Assembly (NCBI GenBank): GCA_003439945.1 | Contig: QVRM01002037.1 | Coordinates: 87,001 to 151,000, forward strand | Length of the DNA: 64,000 bases | Direction of reading: 5' to 3' | Source of the DNA: Dermanyssus gallinae | Lineage: Eukaryota; Arthropoda; Arachnida; Mesostigmata; Dermanyssidae | Position numbers and translations under genes: made by a program | Notes under the pieces: model-generated | What the model was told of the DNA's origin: nothing | Database searches by the model: none | The model's input: only the letters and a program-made list of their open reading frames with translations | Shown: positions 1-10,377 of the stretch, in pieces | Layout of the letters: every line of letters begins with the position of its first letter | How positions within the stretch are numbered: the stretch's first letter is position 1

Positions 1-916
1 GCGGTCTCCAACACGTTTTGTGCAGAAGATATTCAACATTGGTTACACGTTATTCGTTTATCGGTAGCATGGTCGTACTTTGCGCCAGCGTTGCGAGGCG
101 TTCAAACATCGTTGGAGGTGGTGTAGGTTGCGCGGTTTCCAACTCGCCACACCAATGGATTGTTATGAGCTAATACCTATAGACGGAGGACAAGGCACTT
201 ATCGGTATGGTCCCGGCTGCTCTCACAGAATCATATGATGAACTACGGAATCATAAACGGTTGTATAGTTAGTTGCCTCACTCAAATTGCTTCTACATCA
301 TTTTGCAAAGGCGATCGTTCTGCTGTTTTTGGCTGCCTATACCTAAATTTGCACACACAAGAATAGATTCGATTTTGATCGAAGCAACGACTGAAATCAC
401 ATAGTGTACAATGACAGAACTCACAGTGCACTGCAGACTAAATTTACAAATATCCATTATAGTAGAATATCGTATGCGCTCCAAAAGCATGTTTTTTTTG
501 TTGTACAGGTATTACACTTACACAACGTTTTTTACTATTGGACATGGACTCAAAATAGCGGACATGGTTATATCAATACCGTATTACTTATGTTTTCGAG
601 AGATTTTAACCGAGTGGAATATAACTAGTCAAGATAACAACTGCTAACCAAGACTATATGAGCGGCCAAAGACTAAGACCACAAACCGGTTTTTGTGTGG
701 CACTGACACGAATTAAATTTAACGAACTTCCAAGTATAAATCAACTGGTTTCATACCCTGTTGTCCAGATAAGCACGAGCACGAGGGGTGTGTGCCAATT
801 CAAATGCCTAAAAATTGCGTATTTCATGCGTAGACATGTGAATAACTTTATTTTGTTTCAAGAATGGCTACAAACGCGTGCAAACATGAATGTCATAGGC
901 CAGATCGGAAATAATC
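1..916. other. No supportable gene
   Basis: Only short, low-complexity open frames occur on either strand. I see no transposon protein motif, terminal repeat or tRNA-like box. Confidence 0.5.
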
Positions 917-1075
917 ATATATGTATATATATATATATTTCTTTTCACGTTTGCACAATCGGCAGTGCTCGCCTTAAATAAATATATATATATATATATA
1001 TATTTCTTTTCACGTTTGCACAATCGGCAGTGCTCGCCTTAAATATATATATATATATATATATATCTATCGAGG
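917..1075. repeat. (TA)n tract with two copies of an R2-family 3' tail
   Basis: A unit of about 65 bp is duplicated in tandem: a TA tract followed by a 40-bp segment (938-979 and 1003-1044) containing CGTTTGCACAATCGGCAG. The segment is the reverse complement of the 3' end of the R2-type elements at 29880-29943 and 57130-57197. These are therefore very short, 5'-truncated minus-strand insertions lying within (TA)n. Confidence 0.65.
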
Positions 1076-1361
1076 GAGAGATTGAGAACGAGATGAAACC
1101 ATACGCGTGATATATGAGAGATCTGGACCGACGCTATCAGCGATATTAGATACCTGAGAAGAGTAGAATTGTCTCGAGCGGGTTGCCATTAGAAGATCTT
1201 TTTGTCTGGTAGATGATAAAGACGCTATCCGCCGAAAGCACGATATGTCTATTCCACAAATGCACCCAATGATATTAGTAATCAACCGTCAGATCGTTTC
1301 TAGCCTAGTTGCTCACCAAAAAAGTTGCTTGGTCACGATTAAAGAGCCGTCACACAAGGTT

Positions 1362-1439
1362 GTATATATATATATATATATTATTAATATATACTTATAA
1401 TTAATTTACAATACGTTTGCACACTCGGCAGTGCTCCCC

Positions 1440-1501
<62 letters not shown>

Positions 1502-1515
1502 ATAATATTATATTA
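1362..1515. repeat. (TA)n tracts with a third R2-family 3' tail
   Basis: TA tracts at 1362-1381 and 1441-1499 flank another minus-strand R2-family tail (1394-1443). This one is slightly longer than the pair upstream and includes the AATTTACAATACG part that precedes the shared segment. Confidence 0.6.
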
Positions 1516-2099
1516 TAGAGTAGCGATATAATATGCGAGTGATAAACGGTGGAGCACAGAAGCTAACGTACGACAAAGCATTTGTTCGCACTAAAATGTG
1601 CCAATAAGGGAGCTCCGAAGATGAATAAAAGAAAATAAAAACAAAATGAATAAATTAAAAACGAGAAGAGCAACGCTTTGTTGTGCTAGTTTTCAGTTCT
1701 AATTCAATTCTAGTTTGTCAAAATATACGTTACCAAAACGGTGTCGTTTATTGGTTACCTCAGACGTAAAGTCGGGTTGATAAATATTATTTTGTATGAT
1801 ATAATACAAGTATAATGTTTTTAGTATTTTTAGAATGTGTAACAAATAATGATTATTCTTTAGACGTAAGCTCCACTAATGTATATACACATTCTGAGGA
1901 TGTGAATCCATCACAAATCAAAGCCATTCACCTCCAAATCGAGCTTTTCAATGTTTGCTAATGCTAGCTTGATATATTCAGGAACCAGTTCGCGTTAATC
2001 AAAACGCTTTCCTCTCAAATGTTTCACATTTTTTAGAAAGATGAAGAAACCTCACGATTCCGAGACGGATGGATAAGCTAGGTGCTTCATTCAGCGTGA
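1516..2099. other. AT-rich spacer, no gene seen
   Basis: Non-coding AT-rich sequence between the TA tracts and the 3' end of the minus-strand retroelement. No motif recognised. Confidence 0.4.
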
Positions 2100-2101
2100 C
2101 T

Positions 2102-3536
2102 CTAAGCGGCGAGAAAAGTTTCGATTATTTCAGCCCGGCGGGCAGGCACGCTGTCGTAGTGGAAAATCAATGCGTACGCATTATTCACCATTTCGACATT
2201 ACCAACTTCCGGTGGAGTAATTGACACACCACTACAAAGATTATTTGGACGTGGTGTGAAAAAGGTAATAATGCTATTACTCCGCATTGGTTGTTTAAAA
2301 CGTTTCACATCAACTCGTATCTGGTACTCGCTCACGTTGGGACGTACGAAGCTCGCACGTCTTACATTGCAGCGCCATGCGACGCGTTTGACAAATTGAT
2401 CTTGCACTCCTTGAAGCAGTTCTACATCTTTCCTATAGAAAAGTGCCCACACGTGTGAGCAGTAGGTCCACTCTGGTACGACAAGCGTATTATACAGTTT
2501 TATGTACATTGCTGGATCATGCCCGACAAACGCTGTGATGATGAGAGTGCACAGGCGAGACGCAGATTCTACAACTTTGGCAATTTGAGTTGTATACTTA
2601 ATTTAGTAACAATCGAATGTAACACCTAGGTCTTTGTGGGTTGATACTTCGGGTATACTATGGCCGTTCTCAAAATATGCTGTGTCGCCCTTAATTTTTT
2701 TCAGCACGGCACACTTAGAAGTGGATATTTCTTCCATTCTATTTATTAAGTGGGCCCGTAGTAGCACGAAATCAATTGCCTACTGCAACTCGACCTTGTC
2801 TTTGTTGGCTTTGACTTCAACGTAGATATTTAAGTCGTCGGCATAGATCTTGTAAATCATATGAAGTTTGCCAGGGACAAGTTTGAGGTCCTAAGGAAAG
2901 ATTGCATACGAGAGCTGCCCTAGACAGAAACCTTTGCGGCATGGAATATAGCACTTTTTACCCTGACATTAAAGCTCCTATCAGTGAGATAGGCTTAACA
3001 CCAATTTCGAACCCCACGTCGGATGCCTAGCGATTCCACCTTCGTGTTGCTAATTGTCTAAAACTTGCTTGGAGAATAAGAAATTATAGATGCAATCAAG
3101 AACTATTTTCTCTATAATTAAGCAGGGGATAGCGCACTGGGCAATAGGTCGGTAATCTAGAGCCCTTTTTGTGCACAGATATGACAATGGGTTTACGGAA
3201 ATCGGTGGAAACTTCGCCATTTCCGAAGGAACAAGCGAATTTTAACGCCAGCGGCTCCGCTAAAAACTCGGCTAGTTCTTTAAATGCAATGGGTAGTAGC
3301 CTTTCGGGCGTATAGGTGCTTTTGCGTCGCAGATTTCGAAGTTTTTCGGGGACAGTAACGGGATAGAATTCAATGCCGTTGAACATGTGGGCCGTTTGCT
3401 TGATTCTCCCGGTGGAAACCTTCTGGAATTGTGTGTAGACACTTTTGAAGTAGCTCAGCAGAACCTCAGTCTTGTGATCGTCTTTGACTGCGGTGCGTTT
3501 TTTATGCATAAATGGCGCTACCCCGGACTGTAGCAT
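2102..3536 (-). pseudogene. Reverse transcriptase fragments of the CR1/L2-like element
   Basis: Two readable blocks remain. The upstream block (3536-3096) carries the RT entry region, including VISVHKKGSR followed by a degenerate NYRP-like segment. The downstream block has HKDLGVTFDC (about 2590-2640) and then LYNTLVVPEWTYCSHVW (2509-2450), the conserved C-terminal part in which this RT group normally reads YNSLVRPxLEYCSxVW. The catalytic YADD region (about 2850-3090) is not recognisable. Several frameshifts separate the blocks, so this is not a functional gene. It would have made cDNA by target-primed reverse transcription. Confidence 0.7.
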
Positions 3537-3540
3537 AAGA

Positions 3541-4250
3541 CGTCAGCCTGCATGTCGAATGAAGTCCCGTGCATCGCGGGGATCCAGATTAGTTTCCCCT
3601 AAGCGCCGACAACGCAATGCTGTACGTGCCAAATTACGCGAAAGGCGTGCGTCGCTTCGAGAGAAGAGTACAGCTCTGTCTATAGAATCCTATAGTGGGG
3701 ATAATCGTTGGACCTTAGGAGTATATTCTGCTACAAGGCCATACATGATATTTAGAGCAGAAGAGTATTGAGCTTCCACTGATTGGCATTGCGTAAAAAG
3801 GAGACGCCAATTGCTGGTAACCAGGGTCGCAGCTCTAGTTGCCACCAATTGCATGAAAGATGGACCCTTATTACGCTCTTGTTTTTTGGCGGGAGTTTGA
3901 ATGATACGGCCAGATGGTCGGACTATGCTGGAGATTCACCCACAGTAATATGAGTAATCATTATGCGTAAGTAGCAGATCCAGTATATTCTGTCAACGTG
4001 TGGGAACCGTAACTAGTTGCATAAATCTAGCAGAACAGCAGAAAGAGCTGAAGATGTGCTCCTTAGTTTGCGTAGAGAAGTTTAAACCCCCTGCGGTCCA
4101 GGCTATTTCAGGTTGGTTGTAGTCATCGGCTAAAATGGCGGGTCAGTTAACGGTCCAGTTTACTTGAACTAAGTCATCTAAAGCGTCGCATAAGAATAAC
4201 AGCAGTATAACAACCGCTTGTCCCTGTTCTATCGACTTTTAGCTTGACCA
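3541..4250 (-). pseudogene. APE-type endonuclease C-terminal fragment
   Basis: On the minus strand near 4100-4145 the translation gives ILADDYNQPEIAW. This corresponds to the GDFNxPxIxW motif of APE-type endonucleases in CR1/L2/Jockey elements, with GDFN degraded to DDYN. Downstream (4000-3541) a basic linker leads into the RT fragment. Stops are present. The first half of the endonuclease is absent. Confidence 0.55.
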
Positions 4251-4598
4251 TTGTCATTTTCACTAATTTTACTCCTAGGAAATAAAATTATAATCATTAC
4301 CTTACCAGATGACCTTACCACAGCTTCACTTATGCGGGCGGAGTGGCTCCAATACCTGACTACTAGAATTAAAACACTTTTTAATTAAGAAATAAAGAGG
4401 TTGTTTTTGATTCTAGACTATCCTCCGTCCCCTACGGGCTTGGCATTTAACCTGAGGTATATCTTCAATGCACCGAGGGTCGGACATGTTAAGATATCTA
4501 GGGTTTCCCCAACAGTCCTTGTGGCAGCATGGCCGCTGACTCTCAGCGGTATGGTTTATCATCTATTTTTAATAAGTATCGCTCAAAAAAAGAAAATA

Positions 4599-4690
4599 TG
4601 ACCAACAACAGGGATCGAACCGGCGACACCCCGGTAGATGACAACCATGACTAGCGCACTAGCAGTCCCCTAGACCACGCCGCCACGTTA
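4599..4690 (-). repeat. tRNA-like sequence (probable SINE head or tRNA relic)
   Basis: The minus strand contains an A-box-like TGGTCTAGGGGACTG (4663-4677) and a perfect B box GGTTCGATCCC (4611-4621) at tRNA-like spacing. A regular acceptor stem cannot be drawn, so I treat it as a tRNA-derived repeat and not a working tRNA gene. Confidence 0.5.
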
Positions 4691-5227
4691 CCTGACTACT
4701 GCGAGCCCTATGATAGAAGTCGAGGGTTATCAACGTGTAAACTTTCGAGACAAACACAAAGAGCCGGCTCTAAACGAATTTTATCAGAAAATTTGACTCT
4801 AACCAGGGAGTGGCCGACCTCCCTCTTTTGTTTAATGCCAAATGACGAGGTACCTATCGGCTAGTTTTTTTGGTGAGTTCTAGGTAGTCATTCAGTTGTT
4901 ATGTCATCTAAGCCCAAAGATCCATCTAAAAATGCCTCTGCTATTTTTGAGTTTTTATCAATCACAGCTTTCGCACGATGCAACCTGATTTTTGGGCACG
5001 ACTTGGGCACATTGTGGTCCACACGAACTTGTTGTGCTCGCTTTTTCCTACACTGTCGACTATAGAAAAATCGACTCAAATGTTTCACCTAAACATCAAA
5101 GAGGATGACGCTATATATGCATATACATACATATTCTTTGCACAGGTCCCCGTCACTGCTTCTACTCAGTGCTAGTCAGCCCCCAAATACATTTTGCTGT
5201 TTCACTGGTATGATAGCCCACTGTGTA

Positions 5228-5580
5228 GTAAAAGAGAGAAATATTTACACTCCCGCCGCCAAGGGAGGCTACGCGTTGGCATATGGCAAGAGCGCTGCCA
5301 GCCCGAACTGACAGGCCGTCAGCAGGTCCCCTCCCTCCCCCTTATCGAGGTTTGGCAAGGGTGTACCACACTACTCCTATTCGACAATTAGACGCGATCA
5401 CCTCGCGACTTCGCCTTACACCCGAGAATATACTCACCCCCCCCCCCCCCCCCTGAAGGGTGGCTTGACCCACTCCATAGCAGGGGGCTCACCGCTGCGA
5501 AGAGCAGCAGCGAATACATATTATGATCCACTCTCGCTCGGAGGTCTGCTTTCATGTGGCTGCTCCCATCTCGTTGTGCA
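5228..5580. repeat. GC-rich dispersed repeat, diverged copy of 26616-26930
   Basis: Shares, in order, TAAAAGAGAGAAATA, ACACTCCCGCCGCC, TATCGAGGTT, ACCACACTACTCC, TTAGACGCG and GACCCACTCCA with the 315-bp insertion at 26616-26930. It differs by many substitutions and carries a C16-17 run at 5438-5454. No coding potential and no poly(A). See the better-bounded copy for interpretation. Confidence 0.7.
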
Positions 5581-5980
5581 TATTAAGCCAAGGCAGCAGG
5601 CGTCCCAAGACATGAGATCTGCGTATTACCGCTTATTTGCCCCTTTTATCTGTTGCGCTACCCACTACGAGAGCTTACGGAGGTATTACCTATAGATGAG
5701 GGAGCCGCAGTGTGCAAGAGACTGTTCCATCATACTTATCTACATTGCCATGTAGTCGGAGGCCCCAAGGCTTCAGTATTGCCTGGAGTTTTGCTGCACT
5801 TAATAGTCTTCTGTTGTAAATGACCTAATAGAGCTGCCCTACTTTAAGACCGTGTCTTGCCCACGAGAGGGAGACCACGCGGCCAAAAGAAGAAAACGAT
5901 GTATATGTTCTGAGCGAGCTGTAGGAAGCGTGTGACACCTACTCGAAAACTGTTTTTCGAGTTCCTTCTTTTGTTCTCAG

Positions 5981-6214
5981 CAACCATTGGGGTCAATCCT
6001 TAAAAATGCGGAGAGTAGCGACGGTAACGGCTATGCCAACAACCTTACTTACCTTAAACACGCGATCATTGATTGGTCTAGTTGCTATGGCAACGCTGCA
6101 TGCTTTGGTCCGTGCGTTACCTGCGGCGACACCCTCCAAGACTTAGCGACTACTATTGGGTGTGAAAACTATAATGAAACTACAATCACTGTTTGCGAAA
6201 CCCTAGATCTCTAG
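5981..6214 (+). CDS. Candidate terminal exon of a host gene (unidentified protein)
   Basis: A 77-codon open frame ends at a TAG (6212-6214). It is preceded by a pyrimidine-rich stretch ending TTTTGTTCTCAG (5969-5980), a good 3' splice site, and followed about 76 bp later by an AATAAA poly(A) signal. Without that splice site the frame is open only back to a TGA at 5933-5935, and there is no upstream ATG in frame. The translated part has seven cysteines and two N-glycosylation sequons (NLT, NET), as expected for a secreted or extracellular domain. I do not recognise the family. It shows none of the retroelement motifs found elsewhere in this window. Upstream exons were not found. Confidence 0.4.
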   Translation, partial: QPLGSILKNAESSDGNGYANNLTYLKHAIIDWSSCYGNAACFGPCVTCGDTLQDLATTIGCENYNETTITVCETLDL

Positions 6215-6289
6215 ACGTGTACGCCCATGCTGTCGCCCTGCCATTCGTATAAAATCGTGATATGTATAGTTAGATATACATGTCAAGCG

Positions 6290-6295
6290 AATAAA
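6290..6295 (+). promoter_or_regulatory. Polyadenylation signal AATAAA
   Basis: Canonical hexamer 76 bp after the stop codon of the candidate exon at 5981-6214. It supports a 3' terminal exon, although AATAAA occurs often by chance in DNA this AT-rich. Confidence 0.35.
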
Positions 6296-6495
6296 AACCC
6301 ATCCATCCAATTTTACAGGCATCCCAACTACAACGGCTGCGTTTGTATCATTTTTCAAGACGCTTGCAATCGCGACTCGATTTGATTTAGTCTATGGGAC
6401 GCCGTAGCTGTCATCATGAGCGTATGTCGTTACACAAACAGCTTTTGGTCGGTGTCATGCGGCACTCTTGATTGTTTAGCATGTAAGACATTATT

Positions 6496-7206
6496 TTATA
6501 TAGAACTACCACATGTATTAAATTCAGCCGGTATAATTCGGTGTGCGGTTCTTCTGGGGTGGGGTTTGACGATTGCCTTTTTGAGTTCCCTCTTAAAGAC
6601 CTCTTCGTCATCGGTCCTGTAGTGCATCCTACTTCTAATAGGCAGCGTTTTTTGCTGCAGTTCTAGTGTAAACTCAAAACGGTAGTGATCGCTGAGGTTT
6701 TCTTCCTGTTTCACTGCATCGTTGCCTAGTGTTAGGACAACCGTTGACTAATATCTGGCCCTGTAAAAAGTCGAGTCTTTGCCATCGATTTGTATATACA
6801 GGTCCAGGCTGGTTGCCCATTCAATCAAGGTGCTCCCTCTCTTGTCCGTCCGCCACGACCCCCATGTTTCCGACGCTGCATTAAACTCGCCTGACACCAC
6901 TACGCTATTTCCGTTTGAGGCTTCATTTATTGAGGCTTCTTTCTCGCTTATTGGGTTCTCGAAATCATTCAGACTGCCGTTGGGGCTGCTGTAACAAGAG
7001 TACAGCCTCCATCCTTCTAGCGGTTCCACCCATACAAGCCCGTACCCGCTTTCTTGTCTTATGATTTGCACAGAACCGGTGTTTATAATTACGGCACTCT
7101 TGGTGTGATCTAAAAGCCATTCCTTTTTGTTTGTTGCTATCGCTTGATTTGGTTTGCTCACCGCTACTGGCTTGGCGACTCTTTTTGCGGCTACCTCTTT
7201 GACCAT
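6496..7206 (-). pseudogene. APE-type endonuclease domain of the R1/I-like element
   Basis: The frame 7206-6748 contains VVSGEFNAASETWGSWRTD followed by RGSTLIEWATSLDLYI and a degenerate TFYR. These match the family blocks GDFNAxSxxWGS, RGxxLxEW and TFxR, with the catalytic Asp of GDFN replaced by Glu. The next frame (6714-6496) starts with the conserved LSDHYR block (usually SDHxxI), so a frameshift lies between them. The domain nicks target DNA in intact elements. This copy is truncated before the RT. Confidence 0.75.
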
Positions 7207-7209
7207 ATT

Positions 7210-8340
7210 ATGTGCGTGTCTACTCCTATTGCAGTTTACTTGTATTCATTGGTCGTTTTGGTTATTGTTGTTGTAAAGAGTTTGTTTCTTTGTTTTGGGG
7301 ATGCTGGAAACGGGCCGCCATTCTGGAGCCTTTTCGTGACCAGCCATCTGATGTACGCTTGACTCTTTGAACTTGCTTTCTTTGCTTCATGGCCGCTTTC
7401 TCATCTTCTTTCTTTTTCGCCCTTAGTTCACGGGCCTTGGCTTCCTTCTCCTCTGCCTCCGCTATTGCGGCTTAGTTCTTTTTCTTGGGAGTTTAGCGTA
7501 CTGCGGATCAAAAACAATTCGCGGTTTTTGATCTTTTACGTTGCACACGTAGCACAAGAAGTCAGTTTCCCTTGGTATGTGTCCCTTTTTCTCGCATCTA
7601 TAACGCCTCCTAAAAGTTGCATCCACCCAACGAGCTGCTGAATCCCTTGGAAATCTTCTCTAGAGTGGTGAAAGGATTATTGTTACTCAGCACTATAGTT
7701 TGAGTAGATCCCGTCGCTTCCCTGATGTCTACTTCCATTCCTGTTCCTTGTCTCAGAGCATTTGCAAAGAACATGTTGCCTTCGATTCCATTTTCGGTGA
7801 TTTTGAGATGTGTCTCCATCTTTTTTATTGGCGGCTTGGGCCGCCAGCTTGTCTTCGACGTCGGCCTGCAGCAACGGAGCTTTACATTCAAGCCTGGTTA
7901 TGGCAGCCCTAATGTCCCCTTTGGTAATAACATGCTTTTCCTTTAGTACTTTGAGCTGTCTGACAACATCCAGGAGGCTTTTAAAGCTTCATATTCTGTG
8001 TCCAGTTCCTCCATTTGAGTCCTACCTTCAGCTGATGTTTTCGTAGTCTTCACCTTTTTTCGTCTATCCTCTATCCTTCCGTAGTAGGTTTTCTGGAGAT
8101 CCAACTATCGTCCTCTTTCGCCTGGCGTTCTCGGAGTAGCTGAGGTTGTCTCCTACCTTTTTATCAGTCTCTAATCCCATGTCCGTGTTTTATTGGGCTT
8201 TATTGCCGAAGTGTTCTTGCGGAGTTGTTTTGTTCTCTCCTTTGATTCATCGCCGCTCATCGTTTGTTTGTCTGTTCCTTTCCTTTGTCTTCTCTAAGAT
8301 TTCGTTCTTTTGGTCATTCTGTTTTTTCCGTTGACCTTCA
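7210..8340 (-). pseudogene. Gag-like ORF1 of the R1/I-like element
   Basis: A lysine/glutamate-rich, probably coiled-coil N-terminal part (about 8340-7900) is followed by a middle domain (7891-7620) and a zinc-knuckle-like segment near 7600-7540 reading RCEKKGHIPRETDFLCYVC. Several stops and frameshifts interrupt it. In R1/I elements this protein binds the RNA template and forms the ribonucleoprotein. It sits directly upstream of the endonuclease frame, as in bicistronic elements. Confidence 0.5.
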
Positions 8341-8385
8341 CTTGGGGTCTCTGAGACTATTAAACAAGTCCATACCTTCTTTTTT

Positions 8386-8508
8386 AATAATAATAATAAT
8401 AATAATAATAATTTTCAACTAATTCACTTTTTTAATCAATAATAATAATAACAACAACGACAATAGTAATGTTCATTGTTACTACTACTACTACTATATA
8501 TACATATA
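8386..8508. repeat. (AAT)n and related trinucleotide microsatellites
   Basis: (TAA)n at 8386-8411, then (AAT)n/(AAC)n at 8439-8460 and (TAC)n at about 8478-8496. Simple sequence only. Confidence 0.85.
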
Positions 8509-8697
8509 GATGTTTTGTTTCATTGGTTTTTTTCTATTTAAACTGAGAGGATTTATTCTTCTACGTGTCTACACATACGTACAATATGAGAGCTTTAAGC
8601 GTGTGCGTAAATAAAGCACATGCACACGCAACCATTCGTGTTACGAGGACCAATGCAAAAAACACACGTTCGCCCACATACGAACATGCGTCAACAT

Positions 8698-8699
8698 GC

Positions 8700-8726
<27 letters not shown>
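8698..8726. repeat. (TA)n tract at a Tc1 insertion site
   Basis: About 14 TA units directly abut the left terminal inverted repeat of the Tc1-like element, which inserts at TA dinucleotides. Confidence 0.85.
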
Positions 8727-8730
<4 letters not shown>

Positions 8731-9960
8731 GTGTTGCAAAAAATTAGCAACTCATGTTTTTTTGTGATAATTTCGGCGCGAAATTTTAAGCGCATGATGT
8801 ACATGACGAAACATGAGTATAGTGTTGATTTCATTGCAATCTCAACATCGGTTCATACAAAAAATAAAAAGTGTGAAAAAACAGTGTTGCAAAATATTAG
8901 CAACAATAGCGCCTTACAGCGTATTCGATTCTTAGCAGGGCTGTATGACTCATTTGAAACTACATATTTTATTCTAGAAACGGGTTTTTCGTCCCTTCTT
9001 CTGAATCAAATCGTAAACTCGGTCTTGCATGGAGTTAATGAGTTGTTGTAAGTACGAAAGTGGAATATTAGTCCATGCTTGCTGGACAGCTTCTTTGAGG
9101 TCCGACAAATGATTATATTGTCGACCATTTGCGTAGATCTGCTTTACCAAATGTCCCCAAAGATTTTCAATAGGATTCAGGTCTGGACTTAATGCCGGCC
9201 AGTCAAAAAGTGGCACTCCTTGTTCTTGAAAAAAGGCTATAGTGCTAGCCGAGGTATGAAACGTGGCGTTGTCTTGTTGAAAAACTGCGTCAGGTCCCCC
9301 AATTCTTCTTAAGTGGGCTTCTAACTGGGAACCGACAATGCGCTAGTACATGTCAGAATTGTTTCGGCCCACAATCTCGACTAGATCAGACTTCCCATTA
9401 TATCCAAACGCGCCCCAATATTTCACAGAGCCACCACCGGCCACACGTTTCGAGAACCATTTAGGTTCCTTCCGTAAGTCGTGCCAATAGTACTGACAGC
9501 CGTCAGGGCCATCGAGATTAAATTTCTTTTCATCCGAGAAGACGATGTTTTTCCACTCGTTATCCAAAGTTTGGTATCTATGCGAAAATTCACGCCGTGC
9601 GACAATGTGCTTTGGTTGCAGTCGCGGCATAAGCTTCCTTTTGCAGCTATATAACGATTGATTTAGCTAGACAATATTCCTGACATTTGATCCCTGGGAT
9701 CGAATATCAGCTGTAGTATCGACTATCCTTTACAAACAAGAGCTGTGTTGTTAGCATGTTATTGTTGCTAATATTTTGCAACACTGTTTTTTCACACTTT
9801 TTTATTTTTTGTATGAACCGATTTTGAGATTGCAATGAAATCAACACTATACTCATGTTTCGTCATGTACATCATGCGCTTAAAATTTCAAGCCATTCAA
9901 ATAAACCAAGCCGAAATTATCGCAAAAAAACATGAGTTGCTAATTTTTTGCAACACACTT
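8727..9960 (-). mobile_element. Tc1-like DNA transposon, internally deleted copy 1
   Basis: Long inverted repeats of about 180-200 bp end in AAGTGTGTTGCAAAAAATTA on the left (8727) and its reverse complement on the right (9960). Each repeat has an outer and an inner copy of a GTTGCAAAA(A/T)ATTAGCAAC motif (inner copies at 8884-8904 and 9764-9784), an IR/DR layout. The left flank is TA; the right flank reads AT, so the TA duplication is imperfect. At 1234 bp it is shorter than an autonomous Tc1 element because the DNA-binding part of the transposase is missing. Confidence 0.9.
8974..9642 (-). pseudogene. Tc1-type transposase catalytic domain (DD34E), broken
   Basis: The first catalytic Asp lies in IVFSDEKKFNLDGPDG (frame 9630-9343). 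The second is in AVFQQDNATFHTS (around 9260) and the Glu is in SPDLNPIENLWG (frame 9216-8974). Exactly 34 residues separate the second Asp from the Glu, the spacing of the Tc1 family. An in-frame TAG at about 9340 splits the domain. The N-terminal helix-turn-helix region has been deleted, leaving only a few residues before the catalytic core. The protein would have cut and pasted DNA at the inverted repeats. The catalytic residues survive, but this copy is not translatable as one chain. Confidence 0.9.
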
Positions 9961-10377
9961 ATATGCGCGCTTAACGCTACACCTGCTAAACATAAACAAT
10001 AAATGCGCCCGTGTGCAGTTATGTTAGTAAAGTGCGTTGCAAACAATTGGCAATTCATGTTTTTTGGTGATCATTTCGGCTTGATTGATGAATTTGAACG
10101 AGGTTGATATTTTAATGAGGGCATGATGTACACGACGACCGACACGAGTAGTATGGTCTTAATTTCGCAATTGCAATCTCACAATTGGTTCATACACACA
10201 TTGAGAAATGAGTGTGAAAAAATCGTGTTGCAAACTATTAGCAACAATCACGGTTACGGAGTATTCAATTCTTAGCAGGGCTGTGATGACTTATTTGATA
10301 CGACTTCTATTCTATAGACGGTTTTTTGGTCCTCCCTTCTTCTGAATCAAATCGTAAACTCAGTCTTTCTCATGGAG

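Larger units (their letters stand above)
2100..4250 (-). mobile_element. CR1/L2/Jockey-like non-LTR retrotransposon remnant
   Basis: Read on the minus strand the region gives, in order, the end of an APE-type endonuclease (about 4140), the linker between endonuclease and RT, the N-terminal RT region (3096-3536) and the C-terminal RT/thumb region (2102-2900). All are collinear but broken by several stops and frameshifts. The 5' portion (ORF1 and the endonuclease N-terminus) is missing. No TSD was found, so both boundaries are approximate. The clade is inferred from motif style; CR1, L2 and Jockey cannot be separated here. Confidence 0.7.
6400..8370 (-). mobile_element. R1/I-type non-LTR retrotransposon remnant (ORF1 + endonuclease)
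   Basis: Minus-strand reading gives a gag-like ORF1 with a zinc knuckle (about 8340-7210) followed by an APE-type endonuclease (7206-6496). Everything after the endonuclease (RT, RNase H, C-terminal finger) is missing at about 6400. Upstream of it lies an (AAT)n microsatellite. The combination of CCHC ORF1 and an endonuclease with WGS and RGxxLxEW motifs is typical of the R1/I group. Confidence 0.7.
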
